Positions 25,359 to 33,450 of a stretch of 64,000 bases of DNA are shown one piece after another; position 1 is the first letter of the stretch; each line of letters opens with the position of its first letter. The notes below the pieces were generated by a model that worked only from the letters and a program-made list of their open reading frames with translations, did not search any database and had not been told where the DNA came from. The position numbers and the translations under genes were made by a program. Source of the DNA: Nonomuraea rubra (GTDB taxonomy: Bacteria > Actinomycetota > Actinomycetes > Streptosporangiales > Streptosporangiaceae); NCBI RefSeq assembly GCF_014207985.1, contig NZ_JACHMI010000001.1, positions 8,539,001 to 8,603,000 of the forward strand, in the 5' to 3' direction.

Positions 25359-25383
25359 TTCACGGCGTACGAAATTCCGTGAA
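25359..25383. promoter_or_regulatory. Inverted repeat before the RTX-like gene
   Basis: TTCACGG (25359-25365) and CCGTGAA (25377-25383) are perfect arms around an 11-nt AT-rich core, ending 20 bp before the start codon. It could be a repressor site or a leader hairpin. Confidence 0.4.
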
Positions 25384-25403
25384 CAAGATTCAGGAGAAAT
25401 CCC

Positions 25404-25919
25404 ATGTTCCGTGTTCGCCGGCAGTTCGCCGCGCTCGCGCTGACCACCGCCGCCCTCGGCGCCACGGCCGCCCTGGCGGCCCCCGCACACGCGGCCGGGG
25501 CCACGGCCCGGGTCGTCGGCGGGATCGTGATCATCCAGGGCACGACCGGCAACGACAGCATCGATGTCGTGCAATCGGGGAACAGCGTGCGGATCAGCTC
25601 GGTCCTGCACGCTGTCACCTCCGGCGGCGCCCCCTGCGTCCAGCTGGGGGCCGTCGTGTCCTGCCCGGCCACGCAGCTGTCGGTCCAGGCCAGGATGGGG
25701 TCGGGTGACGACGTCGTACGCGTCAGCGCCTCCACCATCGACACGACCCTGATCGGCAACGCCGGGGTCGACAGACTCTCCGGCGGGTCCGACAGGGACT
25801 TCCTCGACGGCGGCCCCGGGAACGACTTCCTGTCCGGCAACGCCGGCGTGGACAGCGCCCAGGGCGGTGACGGCGTCGACTCGTGCTCGGCCGAGACCGA
25901 GGTCAACTGCGAGAGCTAG
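25404..25919 (+). CDS. Secreted RTX-like calcium-binding protein
   Basis: A 171-residue exported protein with a signal peptide (about 1-30, cut after AHA). The C-terminal half contains hemolysin-type nonapeptide repeats of GGxGxDxhx form: GNAGVDRLSG, GGSDRDFLDG, GGPGNDFLSG, GNAGVDSAQG, GGDGVDS. These form a calcium-binding parallel beta-roll. A disulfide is possible from the Cys pairs. AGGAGAAATCCC precedes the ATG. The role is unknown; small RTX proteins of this type are widespread in actinomycetes. Confidence 0.85.
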   Translation: MFRVRRQFAALALTTAALGATAALAAPAHAAGATARVVGGIVIIQGTTGNDSIDVVQSGNSVRISSVLHAVTSGGAPCVQLGAVVSCPATQLSVQARMGSGDDVVRVSASTIDTTLIGNAGVDRLSGGSDRDFLDGGPGNDFLSGNAGVDSAQGGDGVDSCSAETEVNCES

Positions 25920-25926
25920 GCAGTCA

Positions 25927-25959
25927 GCGGCCCTCCCCGTCCCGGGCGGGGAGGGCCGC
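25927..25959. terminator. Terminator after the RTX-like gene
   Basis: A perfect 13-bp stem (25927-25939 with 25947-25959) and a 7-nt loop begin 8 bases after the stop codon. Confidence 0.8.
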
Positions 25960-26901
25960 TCCGCGCTGACCGCCCCGTCCAGGCCGGGAACGGCCCGGAC
26001 GCGGCCGGCGAGTCGCCGAACTTCCCGGAGCCGGAGGGCGAGCTCGCGGTGCAGGGTGGCGCCGTGGGCGGTGCCGGGGTTCGACGCGTCGGAGCCTGCC
26101 AGCAGGGTGACGCCCGCGTCGCGGAGCTCGGCGACCGTGCGGTAGGCCACCCTCAGGTCGTGGCGCGCCCCGCCGGGCAGCGGGAACGGGCCCATGGTGA
26201 GCATGCGGCGCGAGTGCTCCGTCAGGCGCGGGGCCACCCGCGGGTCCGCCGCCAGCAACCTGCCTCCGGCCAATGGGCCCGCGACCTGCGGATCCCCGGC
26301 CTGCGGAGCCCCGGCCTGCGGAGCCCCGGCCTGCGGGGGTGCGGCCTGCGGGCGTGCGGCCTCTGATCCGCTCGCGCCGAACAGTTCCTCCAGGACGGCC
26401 AGGGTCGGCACCACCGCGGTCCCGCCCAGCTCGTACGCGAGCGCCGGGTCCCGGCGGTCCACGAACACGTGGCCGAGCACGTCCACGCCCGCCCGTACCG
26501 CCTGGCGGGCCGTTTCCGCGGTGAGCGCGTGGGCGATGGCGAGCCAGCCGCGATCGTGGGCCGCCGAGACCAGCGCGGCGGCCGTCTCCACGGCCATGGA
26601 CGGGGTGGGCATGCCCGTCGTGGCACCGTCGTCCAGCAGGATCTTGAGGTGGTCGGAGCCCTCGGCGAGCCGGGCGGCCACGAAGGCGTCCGCCTCGTCC
26701 GGGCCGGTGAGGGCGGGGAAGGGCGGCAGGTGGCCCTGGTCCACCAGGTACCAGCCGTAGCCGCCGGGGACGGTGGCGGCGGTTCCCGCCGTGCGCAGCT
26801 CGGCGCCGGCCGGGTTCGGCGCGCGCAGGGGCGCGATTCCGGCGGGGTCCGACATCATGTCTCAGCCCGGGCAGGAGCGTGCGGCCCCGCCCGTCGATCA
26901 C
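25960..26901 (-). pseudogene. Decayed metal-dependent amidohydrolase
   Basis: Read on the minus strand, pieces of an imidazolonepropionase-like amidohydrolase are visible. VIDGRGRTLLPGL (near 26901) is the segment that normally precedes the HxH metal site. A change of frame and a gap follow. Then comes MMSDPAGIAPLRAPNPAGAEL with AAATVPGGYGWYLVDQGHL-like sequence, and HLKILLDDGATTG, AIAHALTAE, VDVLGHVF and LLAGSDASN with the later His and Asp ligands. The HxH region is missing and the C-terminal third after LREVRRLAG no longer matches the family and runs into the terminator. A 15-bp tandem repeat has expanded inside it (26281-26370). No intact reading frame covers it, so it should be inactive. 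Confidence 0.75.
26281..26370. repeat. Six tandem 15-bp repeats inside the amidohydrolase pseudogene
   Basis: Six copies of a 15-bp unit (consensus CCGGCCTGCGGAGCC) run from 26281 to 26370; the second and third copies are identical and the outer ones diverge. In the old frame they encode PQAGA-type pentapeptides. Probably slippage or unequal exchange in a gene no longer under selection. Confidence 0.85.
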
Positions 26902-26962
26902 CTCTCCCGCCCGTCGGCCACGTCTCCCCGTCCGCCGGCCGCCACAGCATGGGCCGGCACTA

Positions 26963-26986
26963 TACATACACACATGTATGTATGTA
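26963..26986. promoter_or_regulatory. AcrR-like operator upstream of the truncated TetR gene
   Basis: The 24-bp site has outer half-sites TACATACA (26963-26970) and TGTATGTA (26979-26986). This is the same half-site sequence and outer spacing as the E. coli AcrR operator as I recall it. A second, shorter pairing (ATACATACA with TGTATGTAT, 4-nt spacer) also exists. It is a striking AT-rich patch between the pseudogene and the TetR gene. Confidence 0.65.
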
Positions 26987-27015
26987 AGGGTCGCGGACCG
27001 TGAGAGGGCGCTGGC

Positions 27016-27432
27016 ATGCGACGTACGGCTGAAGAGGCGGCCAGGACCCGGCAGGCGCTGCTACGCGCCGCCCTGCCCGTGTTCGCCGAGCGCGGGTACG
27101 CCGCCGCCACCCTGGCGGGGATCGCCGAGCGGGCCGGGGTGACCAGGGGCGCGGCCTACCACCACTTCCACGACAAGGCCGCCCTCTACCTCGCCACGAT
27201 CAGCGAGCTGTGGGCCGAGGCCGCCGCGCCGGCGATCATGATGTCGGTGAACGGCCCCGCGGCCACCTGGCCGGCCTGCCCCGAGCTCTTCTCCCCCGCC
27301 GATCAGGCCGAGGCCCTCGCCGACGCCGTGCTGTACGGCCTCACCGACCGGACACTCGCCGGCGCGGAGCTTACTGACCCGGGAACTCGAAGCGGGGAGC
27401 CGCGGGGGTCAGGATTGCCGACTTCGGGGTGA
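27016..27432 (+). CDS. TetR/AcrR-family regulator, C-terminally truncated
   Basis: The first about 55 residues are a clean AcrR-type helix-turn-helix (RQALLRAALPVFAERGYAAATLAGIAERAGVTRGAAYHHFHDKAALY). The ligand-binding domain is much shorter than the usual 190-210 residues. After about residue 118 the frame simply reads through the 3' end of the convergent B3/4 gene (62-bp overlap) before a stop, giving 138 residues. An internal deletion is likely. The dimer interface is therefore probably damaged, although the DNA-binding domain and its operator survive. It may be a pseudogene. Confidence 0.6.
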   Translation: MRRTAEEAARTRQALLRAALPVFAERGYAAATLAGIAERAGVTRGAAYHHFHDKAALYLATISELWAEAAAPAIMMSVNGPAATWPACPELFSPADQAEALADAVLYGLTDRTLAGAELTDPGTRSGEPRGSGLPTSG

Positions 27433-28078
27433 CGGGCCACAGGCCGTTGAGCTCGTCGGTGAGCGTGGCCAGCAGCGACTCCACGTCCCTGGCCGCAGTG
27501 TCGTGCAGGGCCTCGGCGACGATCAGCACGTTCGCCGTCGTGTCGCGCACGGCCGAGTGGCCGCTCTGGCGGTTGGTCCAGCGGCGGGCGTGTGCCCTGC
27601 CCTCCGCGTCGGCGAAGATCACCTCGCCCGCCGGCGGGTGCTCCGTCTCGCCGCCGAAGGTCAGGTACGTCTCGTCGCCCGCGGCGTGCCGCACCTCCAC
27701 GTACGAGGTGATCCGCGAGACGTCGAAGACGGCGATGGGGATCGCGTAGCCGATGGAGACCGCGTTGCACAGGTCGATCAGGGGGTGGAGGCGCGGCAGC
27801 GAGCCCTCCTTCCTGAAGCGGCGCAGCAGGGCCTCGGAGGCGCACCTGTACTGCGTCGGCTTCAGCCCCATCCTGGTGAAGGTGCGCCGCCACGCCTGGA
27901 CCTCCGGCAGCTCGCCCTCGGAGGCGCCGGCCAGCCGGGCGGTGGCCCGCTCGGCGTGCGCGGCGATGCGGGCGCCGGGGACGGCGTCGGCGGTGATGCC
28001 CTCGGCGTAGAGCGCCCCCGGGACGAGCTCGGGGAAATCCCGCCAGATGTCGCTCGAATGCTGGAAGAACACGTGCAC
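27371..28078 (-). CDS. B3/B4 domain protein (phenylalanyl-tRNA synthetase beta-like)
   Basis: A 235-residue stand-alone B3/4 domain, the fold found in the editing region of the phenylalanyl-tRNA synthetase beta subunit. Recognisable blocks are VQAWRRTFTRMGLKPTQYRCASEALLRRF and LHPLIDLCNAVSIGYAIPIAVFDVSRI, then RRWTNRQSGHSAVRDTTANVLIVAEAL. Free-standing members may clear mischarged tRNA or bind nucleic acid; this is not established. The GTG at 28078 is the only reasonable start. Convergent with the truncated TetR gene. Confidence 0.85.
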   Translation of the reverse strand: MHVFFQHSSDIWRDFPELVPGALYAEGITADAVPGARIAAHAERATARLAGASEGELPEVQAWRRTFTRMGLKPTQYRCASEALLRRFRKEGSLPRLHPLIDLCNAVSIGYAIPIAVFDVSRITSYVEVRHAAGDETYLTFGGETEHPPAGEVIFADAEGRAHARRWTNRQSGHSAVRDTTANVLIVAEALHDTAARDVESLLATLTDELNGLWPVTPKSAILTPAAPRFEFPGQ

Positions 28079-28123
28079 CCCATCGTCGTGGCCGCTCCCG
28101 CCGGACCTCTCACCTTACTCCGG

Positions 28124-29368
28124 TCACCCCGTCAGGCGGTGGCGGGCACGGCGCGCGGCCAGGGCGTAGCCCGCGCAGGTCAGCGCCGCCAGGACGGCCG
28201 CCACCAGCAGGGGCCGCCCGATGACGCCCATGACCGCCACCCCGAGGGTCGCGCCGACCTGGCGGAAGGCGTTGAGCACGCCGCCGGCGGTGCCGGCCGT
28301 GCCGGGCGGGGCGCTGTTGATCATCCCGGCCATCAGGGCGGGCAGCACGAACGACAGGCCGAAGCCCAGCACCACCAGCCAGGGCGTCAGCACGCCGGTG
28401 AGCGCCGTCCCGGCCAGGCCCGCCGCGATGAGGGCCAGGCCGCCGAGTATCGGCGGGCGCGGGCCGTAGCGGGCCACCAGGCGGCCGGTGAGCAGCGGGT
28501 TCACCGTCATGGGCAGCGTGAGCGGGAGGAACGCCAGCCCGGTGGCCATCGGGCTCAGGTGGCGGGTGTCCTGGAGGAGCAGCGTCAGCACGAACAGGGC
28601 GCCGGAGAAGGCGAAGTTCGCCGCCGTGCCCGCCAGCAGCTCCGGCCAGGTGGCGGCGAGCAGGCCGCCGGGGAGGGCGGGAGCGTGGCTGCGCCGCTCG
28701 GCCAGCACCAGGCCGGCGAGGAGGGCCAGGGACAGCAGGGCGGCCACGGGCGCGGAGCCGATCAGCGCCTCGGCGACCAGGCCGAGGAAGGCGCAGGCCA
28801 GGATCTGGACCCACCAGTCGATCACCCGGCTGCCGCGCGGCGAGACCACCTTGCGCATGGCCAGCAGGCTGATCAGGGCGATGGGCGGGTTGAGCAGGAA
28901 GACGGCGCGCCAGCCGTACAGGTCGACCAGGAGGCCGCCGATCAGGGGGCCGGCCGCGAGCGCGCTGCCGGTGATGGCCGCCCACAGGCCGGTGGCGCGG
29001 GCCCGCGCGGCGGGCTCGGGGAACAGCTCGGCCAGCAGGCCGAGCGAGCCGCCCGTGCAGAGCGCGCCCGCCACGCCCAGCAGGGCGCGCAGGCCGATCA
29101 GCACGCCCAGGTCCGGCGCGGCGGCGCTCAGCAGCGAGATCACGCCGAAGGACGCCACGCCGAGCTTGAAGATCCGCGCCGCGCCGTACCTGTCGGCGAC
29201 CGCTCCCCCGGTGAGGAGGCAGGCGGCGAAGGCGACCGTGTACGCGTTCACCGCCCACTGCTGGCCGGCCAGCGATCCGCCGAGCGAGGCCCGCAGGTCG
29301 GGCAGCGCGATCGTCAGGACCGTGGTGTCGAGGATCACCAGGAAGTAGGCGAGGGAGAAACCGAACAT
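28124..29368 (-). CDS. MFS drug/metabolite efflux transporter (DHA2-like)
   Basis: A 414-residue major facilitator with about 12-14 membrane helices. The N-terminus LAYFLVILDTTVLTIALPDL carries the DHA family motif D1 (LDxTVxNxALP-like). GGAVADRYGAARIFKLG is the cytoplasmic loop motif A. It is divergently transcribed from a LysR gene, a common efflux-regulator pairing. The substrate is unknown; antiseptics, dyes or a self-made product are possibilities for the family. Confidence 0.9.
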   Translation of the reverse strand: MFGFSLAYFLVILDTTVLTIALPDLRASLGGSLAGQQWAVNAYTVAFAACLLTGGAVADRYGAARIFKLGVASFGVISLLSAAAPDLGVLIGLRALLGVAGALCTGGSLGLLAELFPEPAARARATGLWAAITGSALAAGPLIGGLLVDLYGWRAVFLLNPPIALISLLAMRKVVSPRGSRVIDWWVQILACAFLGLVAEALIGSAPVAALLSLALLAGLVLAERRSHAPALPGGLLAATWPELLAGTAANFAFSGALFVLTLLLQDTRHLSPMATGLAFLPLTLPMTVNPLLTGRLVARYGPRPPILGGLALIAAGLAGTALTGVLTPWLVVLGFGLSFVLPALMAGMINSAPPGTAGTAGGVLNAFRQVGATLGVAVMGVIGRPLLVAAVLAALTCAGYALAARRARHRLTG

Positions 29369-29374
29369 GCGCCC

Positions 29375-29412
29375 CAGCCTGCTGAAACGCGGCCCTGCCG
29401 CTCAACAGGCTG
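29375..29412. promoter_or_regulatory. LysR-type operator between MFS and LysR genes
   Basis: Imperfect 11-bp arms CAGCCTGCTGA (29375-29385) and TCAACAGGCTG (29402-29412), 10 of 11 paired, with a 16-nt spacer, in the 84-bp divergent intergenic region. Placement fits a recognition site shared by both promoters. Confidence 0.5.
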
Positions 29413-29452
29413 AGCCGCGGGGAGCGTTCGGGAAAGCCGTATGCTGGCATGT

Positions 29453-30283
29453 GTGGAGTTGCGGCAGTTGAGGGGGTTCGTGGCGGTGGCGGCGTCGGGC
29501 TCCGTCACGGCGGCCGCCGACCGCCTGGGCCTGGCCCCCGCCTCGGTGTCGGAGCAGGTGCGCAGGCTGGAGGCCGGCCTCGGTGTCGTGCTCTTCGAAC
29601 GGACGCCGCGGGGCATGCGCCTGACCGAGCCGGGCAGCGCGCTGCTGGCCCGGGCGCAGGGCCTGCTGGACCACGCTGACGAGGTGCGGCGCGCCGTGAC
29701 GGGCGCGCGCCGCCGCGTGCGGATAGGGGCGCTGGAGATGCTGGCCGCGGCCAGGCTCCCCGCCGTGGTCCGCCGCCTGGCGGAGCGCCGCCCCGACCTG
29801 GACGTGAGCGTCGAGTCGCTCACCAGGCGGCCGCTGCTGGAGGCGGTGGCGGGCGGCCGGCTCGACGCGGCGCTGTTGCTGGACCTGGGTGACCGGGTCG
29901 GCGGGCTGGGGTTCGACCGGCCTGCGGGGATGGACCACCTGGATCTGGGCGAGGTCCGGCTGTCGCTGGTCGCGGCGCCCGGCGGCGACCGGGAGCCGCT
30001 GCTCGTCAGCCCGGCCGGTTGCTCGATCCGGTTGGCGGCCGATCAGGTGTTCGGGGTGGAGGTGCCGCGCAGGGAGCTGACCAGCATCGCCACCGCGCGC
30101 GAGTGGTCCAGGCAGGGGCTGGGGGCGGCGCTGCTGCCGGACTTCGCGCTCGGGACGGATCTGAACTCGGGGGCGCTGGTGGAGCTGGATCTCCAGGCGC
30201 CGCCGCTCGCGCTGCGGCTGGTCTGGATGCGCGCCCGCGAGGCGTCCCTCCGCGACGTCCTGTACGCCCTCAGCACCGCGTGA
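29453..30283 (+). CDS. LysR-family transcriptional regulator
   Basis: A 276-residue LTTR. The winged helix-turn-helix is at the N-terminus (ELRQLRGFVAVAASGSVTAAADRLGLAPASVSEQVRRLEAGLGVVLFERTPRGMRLTEPG), followed by a substrate-binding domain. GTG 29453 is preferred because LTTRs typically begin M/V-ELRQLR; an ATG four codons upstream is possible. It likely controls the divergent MFS gene. Confidence 0.9.
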   Translation: MELRQLRGFVAVAASGSVTAAADRLGLAPASVSEQVRRLEAGLGVVLFERTPRGMRLTEPGSALLARAQGLLDHADEVRRAVTGARRRVRIGALEMLAAARLPAVVRRLAERRPDLDVSVESLTRRPLLEAVAGGRLDAALLLDLGDRVGGLGFDRPAGMDHLDLGEVRLSLVAAPGGDREPLLVSPAGCSIRLAADQVFGVEVPRRELTSIATAREWSRQGLGAALLPDFALGTDLNSGALVELDLQAPPLALRLVWMRAREASLRDVLYALSTA

Positions 30284-30297
30284 CGGCGGCCGGCCTG

Positions 30298-30342
30298 CTA
30301 CGGCCGGGTGAGTCCGTACGACGCCGGCTACGGCCGGGTGAG
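30298..30342. repeat. 15-bp direct repeat at the GNAT 3' end
   Basis: CTACGGCCGGGTGAG occurs at 30298-30312 and again at 30328-30342. The second copy is the last codons and stop of the GNAT gene (minus strand), so the first looks like a short duplication of its 3' end. Confidence 0.6.
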
Positions 30343-30855
30343 CCGGTAGAGCACGTGGCGGCGCAGCGGGCTGGCCTTGGGCACGCGCGGATGGTCGAAG
30401 TCCTCGGCCGGATCCCTGGTCATGCCCAGGCGCCGCATCACCGCCTGGGAGCGCAGGTTCCGTTCGGCGGTCATCGAGATGAGGCCGTCGAGCCCCGCCT
30501 CCTCGAAGGCGTACCTGGCCGCCCGCCTGGCGGCCTCGATCGCGTACCCGTGGCCCCAGGCCGGGCGCGCCAGCCGCCACCCGATCTCCACCGCGGGCAG
30601 GAACGGCGCCTCGAACGTCTGCAGCGCCAGCCCCGTGAAGCCGATGAACTCCCCGCTCTCCCGCACCTCCAGCGCCCACAGCGAGTAGCCCAGCCGGTCG
30701 AACTGCTCCTCGATCCTGTCGATCAGCTCGTCGCTCTCCACCCGCGTGAGCCGTGCGGGGAAGTGCTCCATCACCTCGGGGTCGGCGTTCATGGCGGCGA
30801 AGGGCGCCCGGTCCTCCTCGCGCCATCTGCGCATGATGAGCCGTTCGGTCTCCAT
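30328..30855 (-). CDS. GNAT acetyltransferase (RimJ/RimL-like)
   Basis: A 175-residue Acetyltransf_3 protein. It starts METERLIMRRWREEDRAPFAAMNADPEVMEHF. The acetyl-CoA region is EIGWRLARPAWGHGYAIEAARRAARYAFEEAGLDGLIS and the tail motif is NLRSQAVMRRLGM. Family members acetylate protein N-termini or small amines. The 3' end lies 45 bases beyond the LysR gene, and its ATG is 5 bases from the ATPase gene's stop on the same strand, so it may belong to that operon's downstream end. Confidence 0.9.
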   Translation of the reverse strand: METERLIMRRWREEDRAPFAAMNADPEVMEHFPARLTRVESDELIDRIEEQFDRLGYSLWALEVRESGEFIGFTGLALQTFEAPFLPAVEIGWRLARPAWGHGYAIEAARRAARYAFEEAGLDGLISMTAERNLRSQAVMRRLGMTRDPAEDFDHPRVPKASPLRRHVLYRLTRP

Positions 30856-30860
30856 CCGGC

Positions 30861-31625
30861 CTAGAGTACGCGGCTGAGGAACGCCTTCGTCCGCGGGCTG
30901 CTCGGGTCGTCCAGCACCTCGGCCGGCGTGCCGGACTCGACGACCACGCCCTCGTCCATGAACACGACGCGGTCGGCCACCTCCCGCGCGAACCCGATCT
31001 CGTGGGTCACCACGATCATGGTGAGCCCGTCCTCGGCCAGGCCCTTCATGGTGGCCAGCACCTCACCGACCAGCTCGGGGTCGAGCGCGCTGGTCGGCTC
31101 GTCGAACAGCATGAGCTTGGGCCGCATGGCCAGGGCCCTGGCGATGGCGACGCGCTGCTGCTGCCCGCCGGAGAGCTGCCGGGGGTAGTTGCCCGCCTTG
31201 TCCTCCAGGCCGACGCGGCGCAGCAGGGCGTGCGCGCGTTCCCTGGCCTGGTCGCGGGGCTCGCCCCGGACGCCGACGGGCGCCTCGACGACGTTCTGCA
31301 GCACGGTCATGTGCGGGAACAGGTTGAACTGCTGGAAGACCATGCCGATCTCCCTGCGCTGCCGGGTGATCTCCTTCTTGCGCAGGTGCCGCACCTTCCC
31401 GCCGGACGCCTCGAACCCGATCAGCTCGCCGTCCACGTGGATGGAGCCGCCGTCGATGGTCTCCAGGTGGTTCACGCAGCGCAGGAACGTGGACTTGCCG
31501 GAGCCGGACGGGCCGAGGACGACCACCACCTCCTGGGGCCGCACGTCCAGGTCGATGCCCTTGAGCACCTCCAGGTGGCCGAAGTGCTTGCGTACGGCGC
31601 GGGCGCGCACCATGGGGACGCTCAC
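30861..31625 (-). CDS. Polar amino acid-type ABC transporter ATP-binding protein
   Basis: A 254-residue ATPase of the GlnQ/HisP type. Walker A is [18 protein letters not shown], the Q-loop is [12 protein letters not shown], the signature [16 protein letters not shown], Walker [14 protein letters not shown], and the switch His is [11 protein letters not shown] 31625 overlaps the permease stop by 4 nt (GTGA); ATG 31613 is an alternative. Last transporter gene of the five-gene operon. Confidence 0.95.
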   Translation of the reverse strand: MSVPMVRARAVRKHFGHLEVLKGIDLDVRPQEVVVVLGPSGSGKSTFLRCVNHLETIDGGSIHVDGELIGFEASGGKVRHLRKKEITRQRREIGMVFQQFNLFPHMTVLQNVVEAPVGVRGEPRDQARERAHALLRRVGLEDKAGNYPRQLSGGQQQRVAIARALAMRPKLMLFDEPTSALDPELVGEVLATMKGLAEDGLTMIVVTHEIGFAREVADRVVFMDEGVVVESGTPAEVLDDPSSPRTKAFLSRVL

Positions 31626-32533
31626 GGGGTCACCTCCGAGGGACGGCGGCGGCGGAAGGTCGCGAAGGCCCAGAAGCTCCGCGGGGCGTTCCTGGTGGCG
31701 CCGCGCGCGTAGTGCCGCTCGATGAACGACTGGCCGACGTACAGGATCGAAGTGATCACCAGGTACCAGACGCACGCGACGATCAGCAGCGGGATGGTCT
31801 GGAAGGTGCGGTTGTAGATGGACTGCACCGTGTAGAGCAGGTCGGCCAGCGCGATCACGCTGACCAGGGAGGTGGCCTTCAGCATGCTGATGACCTGGCT
31901 GCCGGTGGGCGGGATGATGAAGCGCATGGCCTGGGGCAGCACGATGCGGCGGAACGCGCGGGCGTTGCTCATGCCGAGCGCGGAGGCGGCCTCGGTCTGG
32001 CCGGGGTCCACGGACATCAGGCCGCCGCGGATGATCTCCGCCATGTACGCGCCCTCGTTCAGCCCGAGCCCCAGGATGGCGGCCAGCAGCGGCGTGATGA
32101 GCTGGTTGGTGTCGGCGCTGACGAACTCGGGCCCGAACGGGATGCCGAAGGAGATCTCCGGCAGCAGGTACGACAGGTTGTACCAGAGCACGAGCTGCAC
32201 CAGCACCGGCGTGCCCCGGAAGAACCAGACGTAGAGGCCGCAGGCGGCCCGCGCCACCGGGTTCTCCGACAGCCGTCCGACGGCCAGCAGCACGCCCAGC
32301 GCGACGCCCGCGGCCATGGCGATCACCGTGAGCAGCAGCGTGGTGAAGATGCCCTGGCCGATGAGCTGCGCGTTGACGTACCGGCCGACGACGTCCCACT
32401 GGAAGTTGGGGTTGGTGACGAGCAGGCTGACGAGCTGGGCGGCCAGCACGAGCAGCACGGCCGAGGCGACCCAGCGCAGGGGGTGGCGGGTGCGGGCGGC
32501 GCCCGCGACGTCGATCTCGGGAGGTTCGCTCAT
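31622..32533 (-). CDS. Polar amino acid-type ABC transporter permease
   Basis: A 303-residue HisM/GlnP-type permease. After a cytoplasmic N-terminal tail and one helix come the core helices and the family motif [33 protein letters not shown], the ATPase-contact loop. The start ATG overlaps the binding-protein stop (ATGA). A single permease gene suggests a homodimeric channel. Confidence 0.94.
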   Translation of the reverse strand: MSEPPEIDVAGAARTRHPLRWVASAVLLVLAAQLVSLLVTNPNFQWDVVGRYVNAQLIGQGIFTTLLLTVIAMAAGVALGVLLAVGRLSENPVARAACGLYVWFFRGTPVLVQLVLWYNLSYLLPEISFGIPFGPEFVSADTNQLITPLLAAILGLGLNEGAYMAEIIRGGLMSVDPGQTEAASALGMSNARAFRRIVLPQAMRFIIPPTGSQVISMLKATSLVSVIALADLLYTVQSIYNRTFQTIPLLIVACVWYLVITSILYVGQSFIERHYARGATRNAPRSFWAFATFRRRRPSEVTP

Positions 32534-33450
32534 GATTTCGCCAGGTTGATTCCGGCCTGGTCCAGCTTGTTGTCGGAGGTCTTCCACTTGGCCATGATCC
32601 GGTCGTAGGTGCCGTTGTCCATGAGCTTCTGGATGCCGTCCCTGAGCACGTCGCGCAGCGGCGAGTCCTTGGCCACGACGGCCCCCTGGTAGAGGTCGTC
32701 GAAGCCGTTCGGCCGGCCCTTGCCGGCGAGTTCGAGCTTGCCGCCGGCCTGGTCGACGAAGTAGGTGAGCGGTGCCTGGGAGGAGAAGAACGCGTCCGCC
32801 CGCCCCGAGCTGACCGCCAGCACCGAGGTGGGCTGGTCCTTGTACGACTGCACGGTGATCTTCTGCTTGCCCTCCTTGACGCAGGCCGCGGACTGGCCCT
32901 TGATCACCGCCTCCGCGGAGCCGCCGGCCATGACCGAGATCTTCAGCCCGCACGTGTCGGCCACCGAGCCGATCCGGTCCGGGTTGCCCTTCGGGACCGC
33001 GAACACGACGTACTCCTTGACCCAGTCCACGAAGTCGTTGTTCTTCTGCCGGTCGGGGAAGTCGCCCACGGGGCCGATGGCGAAGTCGTAGCGGCCGGAG
33101 GCGATGCCGGTCAACGAGCTGGGCAGGCCGTCCACGGTGACGTGCTCGATCTTCACGCCGAGGACCTGGCCGAGCGCCTCGGTCATGTCGGCGGCGGCGC
33201 CGGTCAGCGACCTGCCGTCGGCGCCGGCGATCTCGTACGGCGGGAACGAGCCGTTGTTGACCGAGATCAGCCTGCCGGCCTGCTTGACCTTGTCGGGCAG
33301 GCGGTCGTACAGGGCCTGGTCCTTGGCCTGGGCGGCGGCGGAGGGCTGCCCCGCCGGCTCCAGCACGCCCTCGGCCTCCGGCGGGTTGGCGCCGCAACCG
33401 GCCATGAGCAGAACGGCGGCGGCGAGCAACGCGGTCACGGGCTTAGACAT
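32530..33450 (-). CDS. Solute-binding lipoprotein (family 3)
   Basis: A 306-residue SBP_bac_3 lipoprotein. The signal ends in the lipobox LMAGC (Cys about 19), followed by a low-complexity linker and the binding domain: [38 protein letters not shown], then [16 protein letters not shown]. Such proteins bind amino acids or related cations. Its ATG overlaps the nitrilase stop by 8 nt. Confidence 0.92.
   Translation of the reverse strand: MSKPVTALLAAAVLLMAGCGANPPEAEGVLEPAGQPSAAAQAKDQALYDRLPDKVKQAGRLISVNNGSFPPYEIAGADGRSLTGAAADMTEALGQVLGVKIEHVTVDGLPSSLTGIASGRYDFAIGPVGDFPDRQKNNDFVDWVKEYVVFAVPKGNPDRIGSVADTCGLKISVMAGGSAEAVIKGQSAACVKEGKQKITVQSYKDQPTSVLAVSSGRADAFFSSQAPLTYFVDQAGGKLELAGKGRPNGFDDLYQGAVVAKDSPLRDVLRDGIQKLMDNGTYDRIMAKWKTSDNKLDQAGINLAKS

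Noticed and set aside
30298..30342. Mobile-element target duplication
   Set aside because: The two copies are 15 bp apart, one is the GNAT 3' end, and no element lies between them.
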